This document shows, piece by piece, positions 18,769 through 26,980 of a stretch of 53,119 bases of DNA. A program made the translations under genes and the position numbers. The stretch is from positions 1-53,119 of the forward strand of contig CAIKHZ010000322.1 of assembly GCA_903827375.1 (NCBI GenBank). Direction: 5' to 3'. How positions within the stretch are numbered: the first letter of the stretch is position 1; every line of letters starts with the position of its first letter. Under the pieces are notes generated by a model. It ran no database searches, had not been told where the DNA came from, and saw only the letters and a program-made list of their open reading frames with translations. Origin of the DNA: Akkermansiaceae bacterium (GTDB lineage Bacteria; Verrucomicrobiota; Verrucomicrobiia; Verrucomicrobiales; Akkermansiaceae).

Positions 18769-21081
18769 TCACGGTACGGCCTCGCATTCGGTGACTTTCG
18801 CGTTGTAGAAGGCATCAGTGAGAAGGGCGTCTTCGTAGAGGAGCTTGAGCTGGCGAAGGCGACCGGCGATCTGCTGTTTGGTGAACTTGGGCTTGCCTGC
18901 GGGGAGCGGATTGGTACCCGGGGCAGCGGCCGCTGGGGGTGGTGTCGCGACGATAGCGGGCGCATCAGCGGGTGGTGGACGGACGGGGGCAACGCGTTTC
19001 GGCTGTGGCTGTAACTTCGGGTCGTAAACGAGGACCGGCAGATCGGTGGCAGGAACCAGATGCCGCCACAAAAACGCCTGCATCCGATCTTCCGCAGGCA
19101 CGGCTTCGCGCTCGGCTTGTTGCGTGCCTAACATGGCGGTGCCTGCTACGACGAGTTGGACAGGCACGCTCGTTGGCGTTGGTCCACACTTGAAGGTGAA
19201 CTTTGCGAGTGTCTGGTTTTCCGCGATGACCACTGGCGCGGCCGTGAACTCCGGCGGCGGATTCTTTAAAAACAGTTTGATCGGACCGGTGAAGCCGTCC
19301 TTGCGCACAGCATAGACACTCAGCGTCGCGGTGGATTTGAGCGCCAGACCCACGCTGGAAGGCACCACGCGCAGTTCGAAATCGGGTTGCGGGGCGCTGA
19401 TTCGCAGGCGGTAGCCGTAGTCCTCGCCCGAGTGCTTCGCGGTGTCTCCGATGTGGACAAAATAACTGCCGTCGGCTGGTAGATTCGTCATCAGCCGCGA
19501 GTCCGCGTGATGGGTATTGATGCCGGATGTTAGATCCTCGCAGTCGTCGTTGCAGGCCAATACCTTGCCGTCCGCATCCGTGAGCTTGATCACGGAATCG
19601 AGTGGGGAATCGAGCCGGCGGGCCTGGACATCGACGACGAGTGGGTCATTCGCGTGGCCGGTGAATTGAAATACGTCCCAGTCGTCCGGCCGCTCGATGC
19701 GGCCGTTGATGATGACCGGGAGTGTGACTTTCTGGGCGGTTGCTGTGGTGTCGTTAGGCTCGGTGTCGAGCAGCTCCGGCAGTGTGTCTAACATGAATGG
19801 CAGGCGATTGGAGGTGAAGCCCGTATTGCTGGTGGCGAGCATGACAATCCCGGGGCGGGTGGTGGCGGGCGTCGGGTCGAGTTTGGCCCCGGCCAAGCCC
19901 CACCCGCTCAGGGCCGGGGACGGTGCTGCACCGACTGGGCCGCCGAGCGGGAAGATGCTCGTCACAAACGGCAACTCACCGGCGCTGATGCGATAGACGA
20001 AATCCTCCCGCCCCCGATATAGGCCGTCGCGAATGGCAAACACGTATTCGCCGTCTGCTGGCACTTGATAGAGAAGCACCGGGTCGGGGTGGAATCGGTA
20101 GTCGTCGGCGTAGGCCAGCTCTTTGCCGTCGCTGTCGTAGAGTGCGAGCACGGGTTGAAACCAGCCGGGCACGGCGTCGGCCAGATAGGGGATCAACTGC
20201 CGCGCCTGGGTGGCAATCACCAGTCGCTGGCCCTTTCCCGCGTGGAACCGGTAGGAATTGAGTTCGCCGGAGGCCATCTGACCATTGACCGTGCAAGGCA
20301 GGGTGATGCGCACCTCAGCCTCGTCGGGGGGCCGCTTGCGCAGCGCTGCGGCTTCTTTGCCGAGCACTTGGAGGCTGGCGGCAATCATCGGCTTGCGGGA
20401 GCTTTCGGGCAGTTGGCCGACGTGAAACTGCAACGGGTTCGACACGCCTCGTGCCGTGACTAGGCGCAATTCACGCGGCCCCGGCGAGGCATCGGGGGCG
20501 ATGGTCACCTCGATCAGGACCAGATTGGAGATGGAGGCACAGGCGGGCGATTGCACGGCTTCTAGCACGTGCCGTCCGATATGGTCGATCAGCGATTGGG
20601 TGGCTTCATCAACGCCTGTTGCCGCCACCGCCTTGTCCGCTTCCATGCCCGCCATCGTCGCCGGCGCCATCGCCGGTGCGGTGGCAGGAGCCATCGTTGG
20701 CGCCATCGCCGGTGCGGTGGCAGGAGCCATCGTTGGAGCGGTGGGGGGAGTTGGTTTCAGCTCCTTCAATTGTTCGTTGAGCAACTGGACCTCCTGGTTA
20801 CCCAAGCGGCGGAAATACTCGAGAACCCGGGCGTTGACACCAGGGCCGGTGACGAGCACCGCGTTGACGTCATCGAGATTTTGGCCGCCGAGTTTGACAT
20901 GGAAGGTGGTGGCCTGCTGGCCGCCAGCCGGATAGGCATATCCGATGTAGGGCCGTTTTTGAGCGTGGGCCATCGGAGCGATGGCCAAAGCAAGAAACAG
21001 CGCCATGAAGCCAGCGAGGCTGCGCTTCAGACAGAAGACAGAAGACTTGAAGACACAAGAGCCGAACCCGGGGCGAGTCAT
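18769..21081 (-). CDS. Large secreted protein with pre-peptidase C-terminal (PPC)-type domains
   Basis: The 770-residue exported protein is the third gene of a DUF1549-DUF1501-PPC set common in Verrucomicrobiota and Planctomycetota. After the signal peptide (KRSLAGFMALFLALAIAPMA) comes an IPT-like domain (YIGYAYPAGGQQATTFHVKL). Two PPC-like beta domains follow: one around RFHAGKGQRLVIATQARQ and ADGEYVFAIRDGLYRG, the other around DWDVFQFTGHANDPLVVDVQ and LPADGSYFVHIGDTAKHSG. The end is Pro/Ala-rich. Its job is unknown; partners are thought to handle large or sulfated substrates. I chose ATG 21081 because a strong promoter places the transcript start at about 21088; the ATG at 21123 lies inside that promoter. 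The signal-peptide region carries a heptanucleotide repeat, and a Met-Ala-Pro repeat is encoded at 20665-20736. Confidence 0.75.
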   Translation of the reverse strand: MTRPGFGSCVFKSSVFCLKRSLAGFMALFLALAIAPMAHAQKRPYIGYAYPAGGQQATTFHVKLGGQNLDDVNAVLVTGPGVNARVLEYFRRLGNQEVQLLNEQLKELKPTPPTAPTMAPATAPAMAPTMAPATAPAMAPATMAGMEADKAVAATGVDEATQSLIDHIGRHVLEAVQSPACASISNLVLIEVTIAPDASPGPRELRLVTARGVSNPLQFHVGQLPESSRKPMIAASLQVLGKEAAALRKRPPDEAEVRITLPCTVNGQMASGELNSYRFHAGKGQRLVIATQARQLIPYLADAVPGWFQPVLALYDSDGKELAYADDYRFHPDPVLLYQVPADGEYVFAIRDGLYRGREDFVYRISAGELPFVTSIFPLGGPVGAAPSPALSGWGLAGAKLDPTPATTRPGIVMLATSNTGFTSNRLPFMLDTLPELLDTEPNDTTATAQKVTLPVIINGRIERPDDWDVFQFTGHANDPLVVDVQARRLDSPLDSVIKLTDADGKVLACNDDCEDLTSGINTHHADSRLMTNLPADGSYFVHIGDTAKHSGEDYGYRLRISAPQPDFELRVVPSSVGLALKSTATLSVYAVRKDGFTGPIKLFLKNPPPEFTAAPVVIAENQTLAKFTFKCGPTPTSVPVQLVVAGTAMLGTQQAEREAVPAEDRMQAFLWRHLVPATDLPVLVYDPKLQPQPKRVAPVRPPPADAPAIVATPPPAAAAPGTNPLPAGKPKFTKQQIAGRLRQLKLLYEDALLTDAFYNAKVTECEAVP
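20665..20736 (-). repeat. Perfect 36-bp tandem duplication inside the PPC gene
   Basis: 20665-20700 and 20701-20736 are identical and encode two 12-residue Pro/Thr/Ala/Met units (read as A-P-T-M-A-P-A-T-A-P-A-M), with degenerate units on either side. The result is a flexible Pro/Ala linker between domains. Confidence 0.85.
21028..21060. repeat. AGAAGAC heptanucleotide repeat inside the PPC signal-peptide coding region
   Basis: CAGACAGAAGACAGAAGAC, then TTGAAGACACAAG, gives three to four AAGAC cores at 7-8 base spacing. They lie between the chosen ATG (21081) and the hydrophobic core of the signal peptide. A change of one 7-base unit would shift the frame. Confidence 0.6.
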
Positions 21082-21094
21082 GGAGCAGGTAGTC

Positions 21095-21123
21095 ATATAA
21101 ACTTTAGCGAGGTGGAGCGTCAA
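21095..21123 (-). promoter_or_regulatory. Sigma-70 promoter of the PPC-domain gene
   Basis: On the minus strand TTGACG (21123-21118), a 17-bp spacer and TTATAT (21100-21095). Transcription would start at about 21088, leaving only some 6 bases before the ATG at 21081. Confidence 0.6.
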
Positions 21124-21311
21124 ACCAAGCGAGAGGTGAAGAGGACAAAATCAACAAGCGTCAATCGTCAATCAATTCGGTTCTGGGAAACTTGACTCCT
21201 TCACAAGGACGCTGGGCACGGCAGGGGGAAATGGCTGTTTATTTTTAGTTCTTTGAAAATGAATGTGTTAAATAATTTCACGCTGGAGATGGAATGGGTG
21301 AGGTGGTTGGT

Positions 21312-22724
21312 TCATCCCATGATTTCAGTTAGGAGCCCACCGGATTTTGCGCCTTCCGCTGCAGCAGGCAAGACATGGGCTTCGCTGCCCATTGGATGGG
21401 GCAACCTCGCGTTGGGGTCGATGCCGCTCAAGGCATAGATACTGCCTAACAAATCAACCGGATACACGGGCCGGTCCTGGACTTCTTCGGCGCGTTTATC
21501 GGATGAGCCGACGACATGGCCGCCTTGGAATCCGCCGCCTGCGACCAGGGCGGTGAAGACATTGCCGTAGTGGTTGCGGCCGCCATTCCACGGTGGCTGC
21601 CAGTCAACCTTGGGCCCGCGCCCAAATTCGCCACAGCACCAGACGATGGTGGTGTCTAGCAACCCGTGGTCCTGCAAATCCTGCAACAGCATCGCGAGAC
21701 CTTGGTCCAATTGCGGGCATTGCCGGCGCATGGTCGGGAAATGATTGCTGTGGGTGTCCCAGCCGCCGGGATAGTTGATGACAATGTAGGGCACACCGGC
21801 CTCGACCAAGCGGCGGGCGGCGAGGCAATCCTGGCCGAATGTGTGGCGGCCGTAGCGGTCGCGCAGGTCCGGCTTCTCTTTCGTTAGATCAAACACATCG
21901 CGTCCTTGGCCCAGAATCAACTCATACGCCTGCTGCTTGGCCTCCTCCGCAGCGGCGAGTTGCGGGCTGGCGGCCATGGCGGCACCCAGCGTGTCCATTT
22001 TTCTGAGCAGCTCGCGGCGGGCCACTTGGCGGGTGTCGGAAATGCCGCGAGAGACGATGCCCTCGACTTCGAAGCGAGTGGCGTTGGGGTCGCTGCCGGT
22101 GGCGAAAGGTTTCATTTTGGGTCCCAGAAACCCTTCCTCGCAAAACCGCCCCTGCGGCTGGGTCAGCACCACGTACGGCGGGATGAGGCCCTTGTAGCCA
22201 GGGCTTTTGAAGTGCGCGAACACCGCCCCAACACTCGGATAGGCCAAACGCTCGCCGGGAGCGTGGGCGGTCTGCATCAGATAGGCCGCCGTCTCATGGC
22301 CGTTGTTGCGGTGGGTCATGCTTCGGATCAGCGCATACTTGTCAGCCTGTTTGGCTAGATTGGGAAATAGCTCGCCGAGTTGGATGCCGTCCACGTTGGT
22401 GGGAATGGCCGTGCGGAAATCGCCCATATAATCGTAGCCGGCGTCCGGCTTCGGGTCCCAGGTGTCGATGTGAGACATGCCGCCCCAGAGGAAAATTTGG
22501 ATCACCGACTTGGCTTTGGCGGCACGCGGCGGGGTGGGGATCGCAGGTGCTGGCTCGGGGGGTGGAGCGGTGCTTTCGGCTAACAAATTGCTAGAACACA
22601 GCATGCCTGCGGTGCTGAACAAGCCGAGGCGAAGGGCGTCGCGGCGGTTGATCGAGTGGCCCAAGCTGAGGTTGAGGCCGATGGAATAGGCGGGATGCGG
22701 GTGGATCCGGGGTTGAGGGCTCAT
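21312..22724 (-). CDS. DUF1501 family protein (predicted exported, sulfatase-like fold)
   Basis: The 470-residue protein matches the DUF1501 family throughout. It has a twin-arginine-type start (NRRDALRLGLFSTAGML near residues 26-42), FLWGGMSHIDTWDPKPDAGY, LIRSMTHRNNGHETAAYLMQ, YPGGWDTHSNHFP and VWCCGEFGRGPKV near the C-terminus. The family is distantly related to alkaline-phosphatase/sulfatase enzymes, with metal ligands in D-T-W-D and D-T-H. The substrate is unknown. The gene starts 3 bp after the stop of the DUF1549/DUF1553 gene, so the two are translationally close, and both precede the PPC-domain gene. Confidence 0.9.
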   Translation of the reverse strand: MSPQPRIHPHPAYSIGLNLSLGHSINRRDALRLGLFSTAGMLCSSNLLAESTAPPPEPAPAIPTPPRAAKAKSVIQIFLWGGMSHIDTWDPKPDAGYDYMGDFRTAIPTNVDGIQLGELFPNLAKQADKYALIRSMTHRNNGHETAAYLMQTAHAPGERLAYPSVGAVFAHFKSPGYKGLIPPYVVLTQPQGRFCEEGFLGPKMKPFATGSDPNATRFEVEGIVSRGISDTRQVARRELLRKMDTLGAAMAASPQLAAAEEAKQQAYELILGQGRDVFDLTKEKPDLRDRYGRHTFGQDCLAARRLVEAGVPYIVINYPGGWDTHSNHFPTMRRQCPQLDQGLAMLLQDLQDHGLLDTTIVWCCGEFGRGPKVDWQPPWNGGRNHYGNVFTALVAGGGFQGGHVVGSSDKRAEEVQDRPVYPVDLLGSIYALSGIDPNARLPHPMGSEAHVLPAAAEGAKSGGLLTEIMG

Positions 22725-22727
22725 GGT

Positions 22728-24470
22728 TCAATGGAGATAGAGGAATTCCGAGCTATTGAGGAGTGCCCATGCGATGTCCTGCCAGTCCTCGCGGCGTTTC
22801 ACCCCAACCGGCGCGGGCGGCTTGGCGGCTTGGCCGGGCTTGGCGGCAGGTGCCGGTTTGGAGGGTTTTTGCGGGCCGTAGGCTTCGATGGTTTGCACTT
22901 CGGCGGGGGAGGGGAAACGCGATAGAATCGTTAGATAGAGTTCTTCGATGATTGTGGCCGGTGGGTGGGACGGATCCAGGATGGTTTTGAGTTTGGCGCT
23001 TTGTTCAAGCTTGCGTTGGATGCTGCTGGAATTGAGGAGGTGGAGCCATTGAGCGGGCACCGGCTTGTTGTCGCGCTCGTTGAGCATACCGGTGGCGCGA
23101 GCTGAGCGCCCGAAGAGTGCTAGGAATGGGCTGGTGATGCTGCCATCCGGCAGTGCGATGGCGGGTTGGTTTTCCGGGATATAGGTGAAGGGCTCCGGGA
23201 TGGCGCTGGTATAGAGGTCTGAAGCGCCGGTGATTTTGTTGATCGCGTCAATCAACACCTCCGCGTCGAGGCGGCGCAGCGGGTAGCTGGCAAAATTGGC
23301 TGCCGCCGCAGGTGATGGAAAGTGCGGCACCGAGGAAAATTGATACGTCTGGGAATTCAGGATGAGTCGGTAGAGGTGTTTCAAGTCGTAGTGGCTGGCG
23401 ACGAGTTCCTGTTCGAGATACGCCAGCAAGGCCGGGTTGCTCGGCGGATTGTCCGGCCGGATGTCGTCGGGCTCGTGGATCACGCCGCGCCCCACGAGCC
23501 AGGCCCACAGCCGGTTGGCAAGATTGCGCGCAAACCACGGGTTGTTCGGTCGGGTCAGCCACTCGGCAAACACCTGCCGCGGGTCGCGGTCCGGGGCCAA
23601 TTCAATTTTTTGGCCATCTGGGAAGGTGGCAAATTGCGGATGGCTGGCAACCGGCTCGCGGGCGGCTTCGGGTGCCGGGCTGCGAGGCGGCGGGGTTCCC
23701 GGCGTGATCTCGGCGCGGCCTGGGACTGTGTTCCCGGGAGTGGTGCTGGTGCCTAACGGATCCCAGAACACGTGCTCTTCCTTCCACTCGCTGGTCGGTT
23801 TGTATCCAAGTTGGGAGAAAAACACCGCCATTCCGGCCAGTCGTTCCGCAGGCCATGTTTCGGTGCGGGTCCCCATGAACGTCAGGGCGACGGCGGTGGC
23901 CAGACCGTCCGGCTTGCGATTTTGGATAGCGCGGTAGAAGTTGACTGGACCGACGCGGAAATTGCTACCGCTGGAGGTGAGCAGTTCGCGGGTGAATTGG
24001 TCGTAGGGCATGTTGGCGGCGATGGCGGAGCGCAGCCAGCGGTGATAGGCTTGCGCCGCATTTGGCCACAGATTGACCGGAAACTCCGCCTTGATGCGCA
24101 ACACATCGCCCCAGCGCAACGCCCACAGGTCGGCAAATTCGTCGCGTTCCAGCAGCCGGTCGATGAGAACTCGGCGCTTGTTCGCGGCGTCGGCATCCAG
24201 GATGAAATTGCGGGCTTCCTGCGCGCTGGGCAAGGTGCCGATCACGTCCAGATAGACGCGGCGAACGAATACCGCATCGGTGCACAGCAGCGGTTGAATC
24301 CCCAGTGGCACCAAGTTGGCCGCCACCAAGCGGTCAATCGGCACCACCGGGGCTGGAGGGAGAGGATTCTCGAAGACACTCGACGCAGGCTCGGCAGTGG
24401 CATCTGTTTGGGCCGCAGCGTTGAAGGCCGCCATGGCGGCAAGCAGGGAGATCAGGCAAGCGATATTCAT
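22728..24470 (-). CDS. DUF1549 and DUF1553 domain protein (planctomycete-type), exported
   Basis: The start is ATG 24470 (MNIACLISLLAAMAAFNAAA, a clear signal peptide); the longer open frame upstream holds the promoter. The 580-residue protein has a DUF1549 part (about 35-230: RRVYLDVIGTLPSAQEARNF, LLERDEFADLWALRWGDVLR, YHRWLRSAIAANMPYDQFTR) and a DUF1553 part (about 310-540: WFARNLANRLWAWLVGRGVI, LEQELVASHYDLKHLYRLIL, YPLRRLDAEVLIDAINKITG, a run ending in L-L-N-S). No haem-binding C-x-x-C-H is present, unlike longer family members that carry an N-terminal cytochrome. The family's role is unknown. It heads the minus-strand set with DUF1501 and PPC. Confidence 0.88.
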   Translation of the reverse strand: MNIACLISLLAAMAAFNAAAQTDATAEPASSVFENPLPPAPVVPIDRLVAANLVPLGIQPLLCTDAVFVRRVYLDVIGTLPSAQEARNFILDADAANKRRVLIDRLLERDEFADLWALRWGDVLRIKAEFPVNLWPNAAQAYHRWLRSAIAANMPYDQFTRELLTSSGSNFRVGPVNFYRAIQNRKPDGLATAVALTFMGTRTETWPAERLAGMAVFFSQLGYKPTSEWKEEHVFWDPLGTSTTPGNTVPGRAEITPGTPPPRSPAPEAAREPVASHPQFATFPDGQKIELAPDRDPRQVFAEWLTRPNNPWFARNLANRLWAWLVGRGVIHEPDDIRPDNPPSNPALLAYLEQELVASHYDLKHLYRLILNSQTYQFSSVPHFPSPAAAANFASYPLRRLDAEVLIDAINKITGASDLYTSAIPEPFTYIPENQPAIALPDGSITSPFLALFGRSARATGMLNERDNKPVPAQWLHLLNSSSIQRKLEQSAKLKTILDPSHPPATIIEELYLTILSRFPSPAEVQTIEAYGPQKPSKPAPAAKPGQAAKPPAPVGVKRREDWQDIAWALLNSSEFLYLH

Positions 24471-24579
24471 GCGTGACGGGGGGCTGTCGGTTGAACCCAT
24501 GGGGAAGGATGTGAGAGTCTCACTGCGGTCGGGTTTCCGTGAACCTTCGGTACGAGGGTTGATGGGGGATTCATAGCAG

Positions 24580-24608
24580 AAATTACAAGGGTAACGCTTG
24601 TAGAGCAA
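24580..24608 (-). promoter_or_regulatory. Likely promoter of the DUF1549/DUF1501 operon
   Basis: On the minus strand TTGCTC (24608-24603), a 17-bp spacer and TAATTT (24585-24580). The leader to ATG 24470 would be about 100 bases. Confidence 0.4.
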
Positions 24609-24751
24609 ATCGACTGGCGATGCTCAGATATCTTGATCAGTGGACGAATGGATGAGCTTCTGAATCAAGTCAGGACCTTGTGGTTCTTTTGACATGGCTC
24701 ACTCAAACCGAAAAACTCCGCCATGGTCGCAGTCTGCCCTGATAAGTTGGC

Positions 24752-24780
24752 TTGCCTCCGGGCCTTCGGTCCCGTATTTT
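24752..24780 (+). promoter_or_regulatory. Sigma-70 promoter ahead of etfBA
   Basis: TTGCCT (24752-24757), a 17-bp spacer and TATTTT (24775-24780). Transcription would start at about 24787, giving a leader of about 130 bases that contains the AAGAC-type repeat on the opposite strand. Confidence 0.55.
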
Positions 24781-24919
24781 CCGCGCGCCCACCGCCCGGT
24801 CATCCGTATCCAGCCGTGAGTCTGAGTGGCTACGGGCCTTTTTCCGGTTTCCTCCGACGCTCTGTCTCCATGTCTTCTGTCTTGTCTTCCCTGATAACTT
24901 CTAAGCCATAACCAATCAC

Positions 24920-25726
24920 ATGCCCTTCCAAATCATCGTCTGCGGCAGTCTCGTGCCTGATCCCTTGCAAACCCTTGAACCAATCGCCGGCGCGAACGGA
25001 CCCGCCTTGAAAAATGAAATGATGCTGCCCTCGTCGCTGGACCCCTGGGCGGGCCACGCGCTTTATGAGGCGGCGAATCTTGCCGCCAAGCATCCAGGCA
25101 GCAAAGTCTGGTTGGTGAGCCTCGGCCCCAAGGCCAAGTTGCAGCAAGTGATGATGAGCGTCGCCCAAAAAGTCCCCTTCGAACTCATCGCCCTCGACGG
25201 CCCGGCCGGTGGCTTCACTGATGCCGCAGAAACCGCCGCCGCCCTCGCCGAGGCCATCGGTGCCATCCCCGGCCTCGTGCTGGCCAACGTGCTGCTTTTC
25301 GGCGGCTGGGAAAGCGCCTCCCGCGGCGCCGGAGCGACCCTCCAACTCGTCGGCGAGCGTCTCGGCATCACCGAGCAATTCCAAGGTGTTGATTCTCTAA
25401 CCATTGGCGACGACGCCAGCCTGCGCATATTGGAGCGTGTGGAGGGAGGCAAGCACCAAGTGTCAGTTTGCAGTGGACCGCCGGCAGTTCTCGGCTGGGC
25501 TACCGGCAACCTGCCCGAGCCGCGCAATAACCCGCAGGTGGGCATGGCTAACATGCGCGGCATCATGCCGGCCCTGCAAAAAGCCAAGCCCTCTGCCGTG
25601 GGCACTGGTGACATCACCTTTGCCTCGGTATCATTGCCCAAGCAGGCCCGGGCCACCCAGATCGTCAAGGACCAGCCAGCCGAACAGATTGCCGCCGAAC
25701 TCGTTGCCTGGATCAAGGGCGAATGA
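24920..25726 (+). CDS. etfB: Electron transfer flavoprotein beta subunit
   Basis: With the alpha subunit this soluble cytoplasmic flavoprotein takes electrons from acyl-CoA dehydrogenases and passes them to ETF-quinone oxidoreductase. The 268-residue protein shows the family order: PFQIIVCGSLVPDPLQTLEP in place of the usual K-x-V-P-D start, NPDD-like positions replaced by LPSSLDPWAGHALYEAANLA, VWLVSLGPKAKLQQVMMSVA, FGGWESASRGAGATLQLVGE (nucleotide-binding) and PRNNPQVGMANMRGIMPALQ. It is somewhat divergent from classic EtfB. The start ATG 24920 is the natural one. etfA follows 157 bp later. Confidence 0.85.
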   Translation: MPFQIIVCGSLVPDPLQTLEPIAGANGPALKNEMMLPSSLDPWAGHALYEAANLAAKHPGSKVWLVSLGPKAKLQQVMMSVAQKVPFELIALDGPAGGFTDAAETAAALAEAIGAIPGLVLANVLLFGGWESASRGAGATLQLVGERLGITEQFQGVDSLTIGDDASLRILERVEGGKHQVSVCSGPPAVLGWATGNLPEPRNNPQVGMANMRGIMPALQKAKPSAVGTGDITFASVSLPKQARATQIVKDQPAEQIAAELVAWIKGE

Positions 25727-25734
25727 AAAGAGAA

Positions 25735-25860
25735 AGACTGAAGACTAAGAGACAGAAGACATAAGACATAAGACAAGATATGTCGAATCCGTCCTCTTCT
25801 CTTCTGTTCTCTTTTCTTCAGTCTTCTGTCTCCTGTCTCAAAGTCTTTTGTCTTCTGTCT
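25735..25860. repeat. Heptanucleotide AAGACAN repeat with inverted arms between etfB and etfA
   Basis: The left part is purine-rich (about 25735-25777), with AAGAC cores every 7-8 bases. The right part (about 25798-25858) is the pyrimidine-rich complement type (CTTCAGTCTTCTGTCTCCTG and TCTTTTGTCTTCTGTCT). The arms could pair in a long imperfect hairpin in the etfBA mRNA. The tract fills nearly the whole gap. Confidence 0.75.
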
Positions 25861-25883
25861 AATAACTTTTAACCTACCCCCCC

Positions 25884-26906
25884 ATGAGCATCCTTTTTCT
25901 TGCCCACACTGAAGCCGACGGCAGTCTCGCAAAAGCCGCCCTTGAAGCCCTCTCCGCCAGTGTGCAACTGGCCGCAACCCTCGGCAACCCGTTGAGCGTC
26001 GGCTTGATCGGTGAAAACCCCGGACCCGCAGCCGATGCAATTGCCGGTTGCGGTGCGGCTAGGTTTCTAATCGTCTCGGGCGGCGAATTTTCGCAGGCCC
26101 GCTATGCGACGGACGCCGCTGCTGCCGAAGCCATCTGCCGTGCTGCGGGTGCGACGCTCATCACGGTTCCAGCCACCTCGCGCTGGAACCGAGTGCTGCC
26201 AGGCGTCGCCCATCGCCTCGGCGGCCGCGCCGACACCCACGTTACCGGAATCGATGCCAGCAGCGGCCAAGCCCACGCCCACGCTTCGCGATGGTTCTAC
26301 CGCCAGCGGATGGAAGCTGTGTTTACCCGAAGCACCCGTCCATGGCTGTTGGCGCTGGAAGGCGGAATCGCGCCGGCTTGGCAAGGGGCCGCCGGCTCAG
26401 CCGATGTGGAAGCCGTTACTCTAACGCAACCTGAGTGCCGGACCCATGTTGTGGGCTTTGAGGCTCCTGCTGCGGACCAGCAGACGATCCGACCGGATGC
26501 GGAGTTGTTATTTGTCACGGGTGCGGGTTGGACCAAGAAGCAAGCCGATGGTCAGATCAAGCTCGGCGAGGCGGAGACACTCATCCTTGACTTTCTGCGG
26601 AGTGCCCGCGCTTCGTTAGGCAGCACCAAGTCGCTGGTGGATCTGGGCGGAGAGGGTCAGGCGATTTTGCCGTTTCTCAGTCATCTCAATCAGGTTGGCC
26701 AGACGGGGTCCACCCCGCGTCACGCCAAGGGCTTGGCTACCTGCTGCCACGGCGAGGAACCCCACACCGTCGGTTGGCGCTTCATCGGCGAACGCCGCGC
26801 CATCTCGCTGGACGCCAATTGCGGCTGGGCCCGCGGCAAGGCGGATGTGCTCTACGTCGCAGATGCCTTCGCGGTGATGGCCAAGGTGAACGAATTGTTG
26901 GGGTAG
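25884..26906 (+). CDS. etfA: Electron transfer flavoprotein alpha subunit (divergent)
   Basis: The 340-residue partner of EtfB carries the FAD in its C-terminal domain. The N-terminal half has the usual ETF pattern (SILFLAHTEADGSLAKAALE, GAARFLIVSGGEF, ATLITVPATSRWNRVLPGVA, TGIDASSGQAHAHASRWFY). The C-terminal half shows SLVDLGGEGQAILPFL and a conserved ending (ISLDANCGWARGKADVLYVA, FAVMAKVNELL). The canonical FAD-binding S-G-A-I-Q-H motif is not visible; the sequence HTVGWRFIGERRAISLDA stands in its place, so it is a divergent type. It probably shares a transcript with etfB. Confidence 0.75.
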   Translation: MSILFLAHTEADGSLAKAALEALSASVQLAATLGNPLSVGLIGENPGPAADAIAGCGAARFLIVSGGEFSQARYATDAAAAEAICRAAGATLITVPATSRWNRVLPGVAHRLGGRADTHVTGIDASSGQAHAHASRWFYRQRMEAVFTRSTRPWLLALEGGIAPAWQGAAGSADVEAVTLTQPECRTHVVGFEAPAADQQTIRPDAELLFVTGAGWTKKQADGQIKLGEAETLILDFLRSARASLGSTKSLVDLGGEGQAILPFLSHLNQVGQTGSTPRHAKGLATCCHGEEPHTVGWRFIGERRAISLDANCGWARGKADVLYVADAFAVMAKVNELLG

Positions 26907-26980
26907 CTGTTGCGGGACATGAGGTTGAAGAATTGAGGCTTGCGAGGTTCGGTGAATTGGCGCACATCTGGTGCGTGAGG

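Larger units (their letters stand above)
24471..24919. other. Divergent intergenic region (about 450 bp) between the DUF1549 operon and etfB
   Basis: It contains promoters for both sides (24580-24608 minus, 24752-24780 plus) and a heptanucleotide repeat tract at about 24865-24895 (TCTCCATGTCTTCTGTCTTG and after). No gene is seen; the short open frames lack features. Confidence 0.55.

Noticed and set aside
26774..26980. Upstream extension of the octahaem cytochrome frame into etfA
   Set aside because: The extension is the etfA coding sequence read out of frame; the lipoprotein signal starts at ATG 26981.
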